DNA of 7,096 nucleotides, taken from NCBI GenBank assembly GCA_029974875.1, contig JARKQP010000692.1:1-7096 (forward strand). The letters are read 5' to 3'. The position numbers and the translations under genes were made by a program. Under the pieces are notes generated by a model. That model saw only the letters and a list, made by a program, of their open reading frames with translations, did not search any database and was not told the DNA's origin. Position 1 is the first letter of the stretch. Each line of letters opens with the position of its first letter. Below, in pieces: positions 5,945 through 7,096 of this stretch. The stretch comes from Mobilitalea sp. GTDB lineage: Bacteria; Bacillota_A; Clostridia; Lachnospirales; Lachnospiraceae.

Positions 5945-7096
5945 TTGGAAGAGGAATTTATTCTGGAAATGAGAAATGTCACAAAAAGCTTTCCGGGTGT
6001 TAAGGCATTAGATAATGTCACATTAAAAATAAGACCGGGAACAGTCCATTCTTTATTAGGTGAAAATGGTGCCGGCAAGTCCACGCTGATGAAATGTCTC
6101 TTTGGCATTTATAGTTTGAATAGCGGAGAAATTATTCTGGAGGGCAGCGGGATCTGTTTTGAAAATCCGGCACAGGCTCTGGCGAACCATGTCTCAATGG
6201 TGCATCAGGAGCTGAACCAGGTGCTTGACAGAAGCGTTATGGAAAACGTATGGTTGGGACGTTTCCCCATGAAGGGCTGTCTTGTGGACCATAAAAAAAT
6301 GTATGAGGATACAAAAAGAATATTTGATGAACTGGAAATCAAGGTAGATCCAAAGATAAAGACCGGTCTGCTGACCGTTTCCCAAAGGCAGATGATCGAG
6401 ATTGCAAAAGCAGTTTCCTATGATTCCAAAATCATTGTTATGGATGAGCCGACCTCTTCCCTGACGGAAAATGAGGTAGAGCACCTCTTTCGGATCATCA
6501 GCAAATTAAAAGCAAAAAATACGGGAATTGTATATATTTCTCACAAGATGGAGGAGATACTCCGTATTTCCGATGATATCACAGTCATGAGAGACGGAAA
6601 ATGGATAGCAACAGAGCCGGCGAAAGCGCTGACTACGGATATGATTATCCGGATGATGGTCGGGCGGGAACTTAAGGAGCGCTATCCGAAGAAGGAAACC
6701 AGACCGGGTGAGGTGTTGCTGAAGGTGGAAGATTTATCATCGTTGACTCCTGCTTTTTGTGGGGTTGATTTTGATTTACATAAAGGAGAGATACTGGGAA
6801 TCTCAGGCCTCGTAGGTTCAAAAAGGACTGAAGTGCTGGAAACCTTATTCGGAATCCGCACAAAGGGACAGGGACGGCTTGTCCTGCATGGAAAAACCAT
6901 TGATAACAGTACCCCTGTGAAAGCAATGAAAAACAGATTTGCCCTGCTTACGGAGGAAAGAAGGGTGGACGGTATTTTTGGAGAGCTGAGCGTGGCCTTT
7001 AATATGATTATTACGAATCTTGGCCGGTATACCAGGCATGGCTTGTTAAGAAATACCCTGATTGATGAGAGGGTAGGCTATATGGTTAAAACACTG
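5945..7096 (+). CDS. mglA: Galactose/methyl-galactoside import ATPase MglA (3' truncated by window)
   Basis: Cytosolic double-cassette ATPase that powers the MglBAC sugar importer. The 384 codons present are open to the window edge; the family is usually about 500 residues, so roughly a quarter is missing. Cassette 1 is complete: Walker A GENGAGKST (39-47), Q-loop VHQELN (86-91), signature LTVSQRQ (143-149), Walker B IIVMDEPT (163-170) and switch His200 in YISHKMEE. Cassette 2 has the P-loop variant GLVGSKRT (288-295) in place of GLVGAGRT, and TEERR further on; both are hallmarks of MglA rather than RbsA or XylG. Signature and Walker B of cassette 2 lie outside the window. It starts at TTG behind a very strong ribosome site, downstream of mglB in the same unit. 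mglC, the permease, is expected next. Confidence 0.95.
   Translation, partial: MEEEFILEMRNVTKSFPGVKALDNVTLKIRPGTVHSLLGENGAGKSTLMKCLFGIYSLNSGEIILEGSGICFENPAQALANHVSMVHQELNQVLDRSVMENVWLGRFPMKGCLVDHKKMYEDTKRIFDELEIKVDPKIKTGLLTVSQRQMIEIAKAVSYDSKIIVMDEPTSSLTENEVEHLFRIISKLKAKNTGIVYISHKMEEILRISDDITVMRDGKWIATEPAKALTTDMIIRMMVGRELKERYPKKETRPGEVLLKVEDLSSLTPAFCGVDFDLHKGEILGISGLVGSKRTEVLETLFGIRTKGQGRLVLHGKTIDNSTPVKAMKNRFALLTEERRVDGIFGELSVAFNMIITNLGRYTRHGLLRNTLIDERVGYMVKTL

Noticed and set aside
1..7096. CRISPR array, tRNA, rRNA, insertion sequence or attachment site
   Set aside because: No regularly spaced repeat array, tRNA-like cloverleaf, transposase motif or terminal inverted repeats were seen by eye on either strand.

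Overview
The window looks like part of a chromosome from a low-to-mid GC Clostridia, most likely a Lachnospiraceae-type gut anaerobe. This rests on strong GGAGG-type ribosome binding sites, two TTG starts, a YesN/YesM-type two-component pair next to a sugar ABC transporter, and a lipoprotein (LAGC) sugar-binding protein. The family-level placement is inference; no rRNA or marker gene is present.

Layout: positions 1-53 are probably the last codons of an upstream gene of unknown identity. Positions 54-302 hold no convincing gene but contain a long AT-rich hairpin (about 147-214). A regulatory operon follows: a REC/AraC-type response regulator (303-1913), a short histidine kinase with almost no extracellular part (1931-2995), and a 486-residue protein with the double-cassette architecture of MglA/RbsA but without any of the ATP-binding and hydrolysis motifs (2970-4430). 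The third gene overlaps the kinase gene by 26 bases. A strong intrinsic terminator overlaps its stop codon.

Next comes a control region with two copies of an 11-bp palindromic element exactly 21 bp apart, then a good sigma-A promoter and a structured leader. It drives mglB (galactose/glucose-binding lipoprotein, start corrected to 4697) and mglA (ATPase, cut by the window end at 7096). An imperfect hairpin with a short T-tract and a possible 16-residue ORF lie between mglB and mglA. mglC is expected just beyond the window.

How it may work together: the kinase and regulator probably control the mgl operon through the 21-bp-spaced repeats. The kinase has no room for a ligand-binding domain outside the membrane. 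The adjacent pseudo-ABC protein is therefore a good candidate for the missing input module, perhaps reporting on the transporter or on cytosolic sugar. This three-part arrangement (sensor-less kinase, AraC regulator, catalytically dead RbsA/MglA-like protein) is the most interesting hypothesis in the window. The individual parts are supported by sequence, but the functional link is inference.
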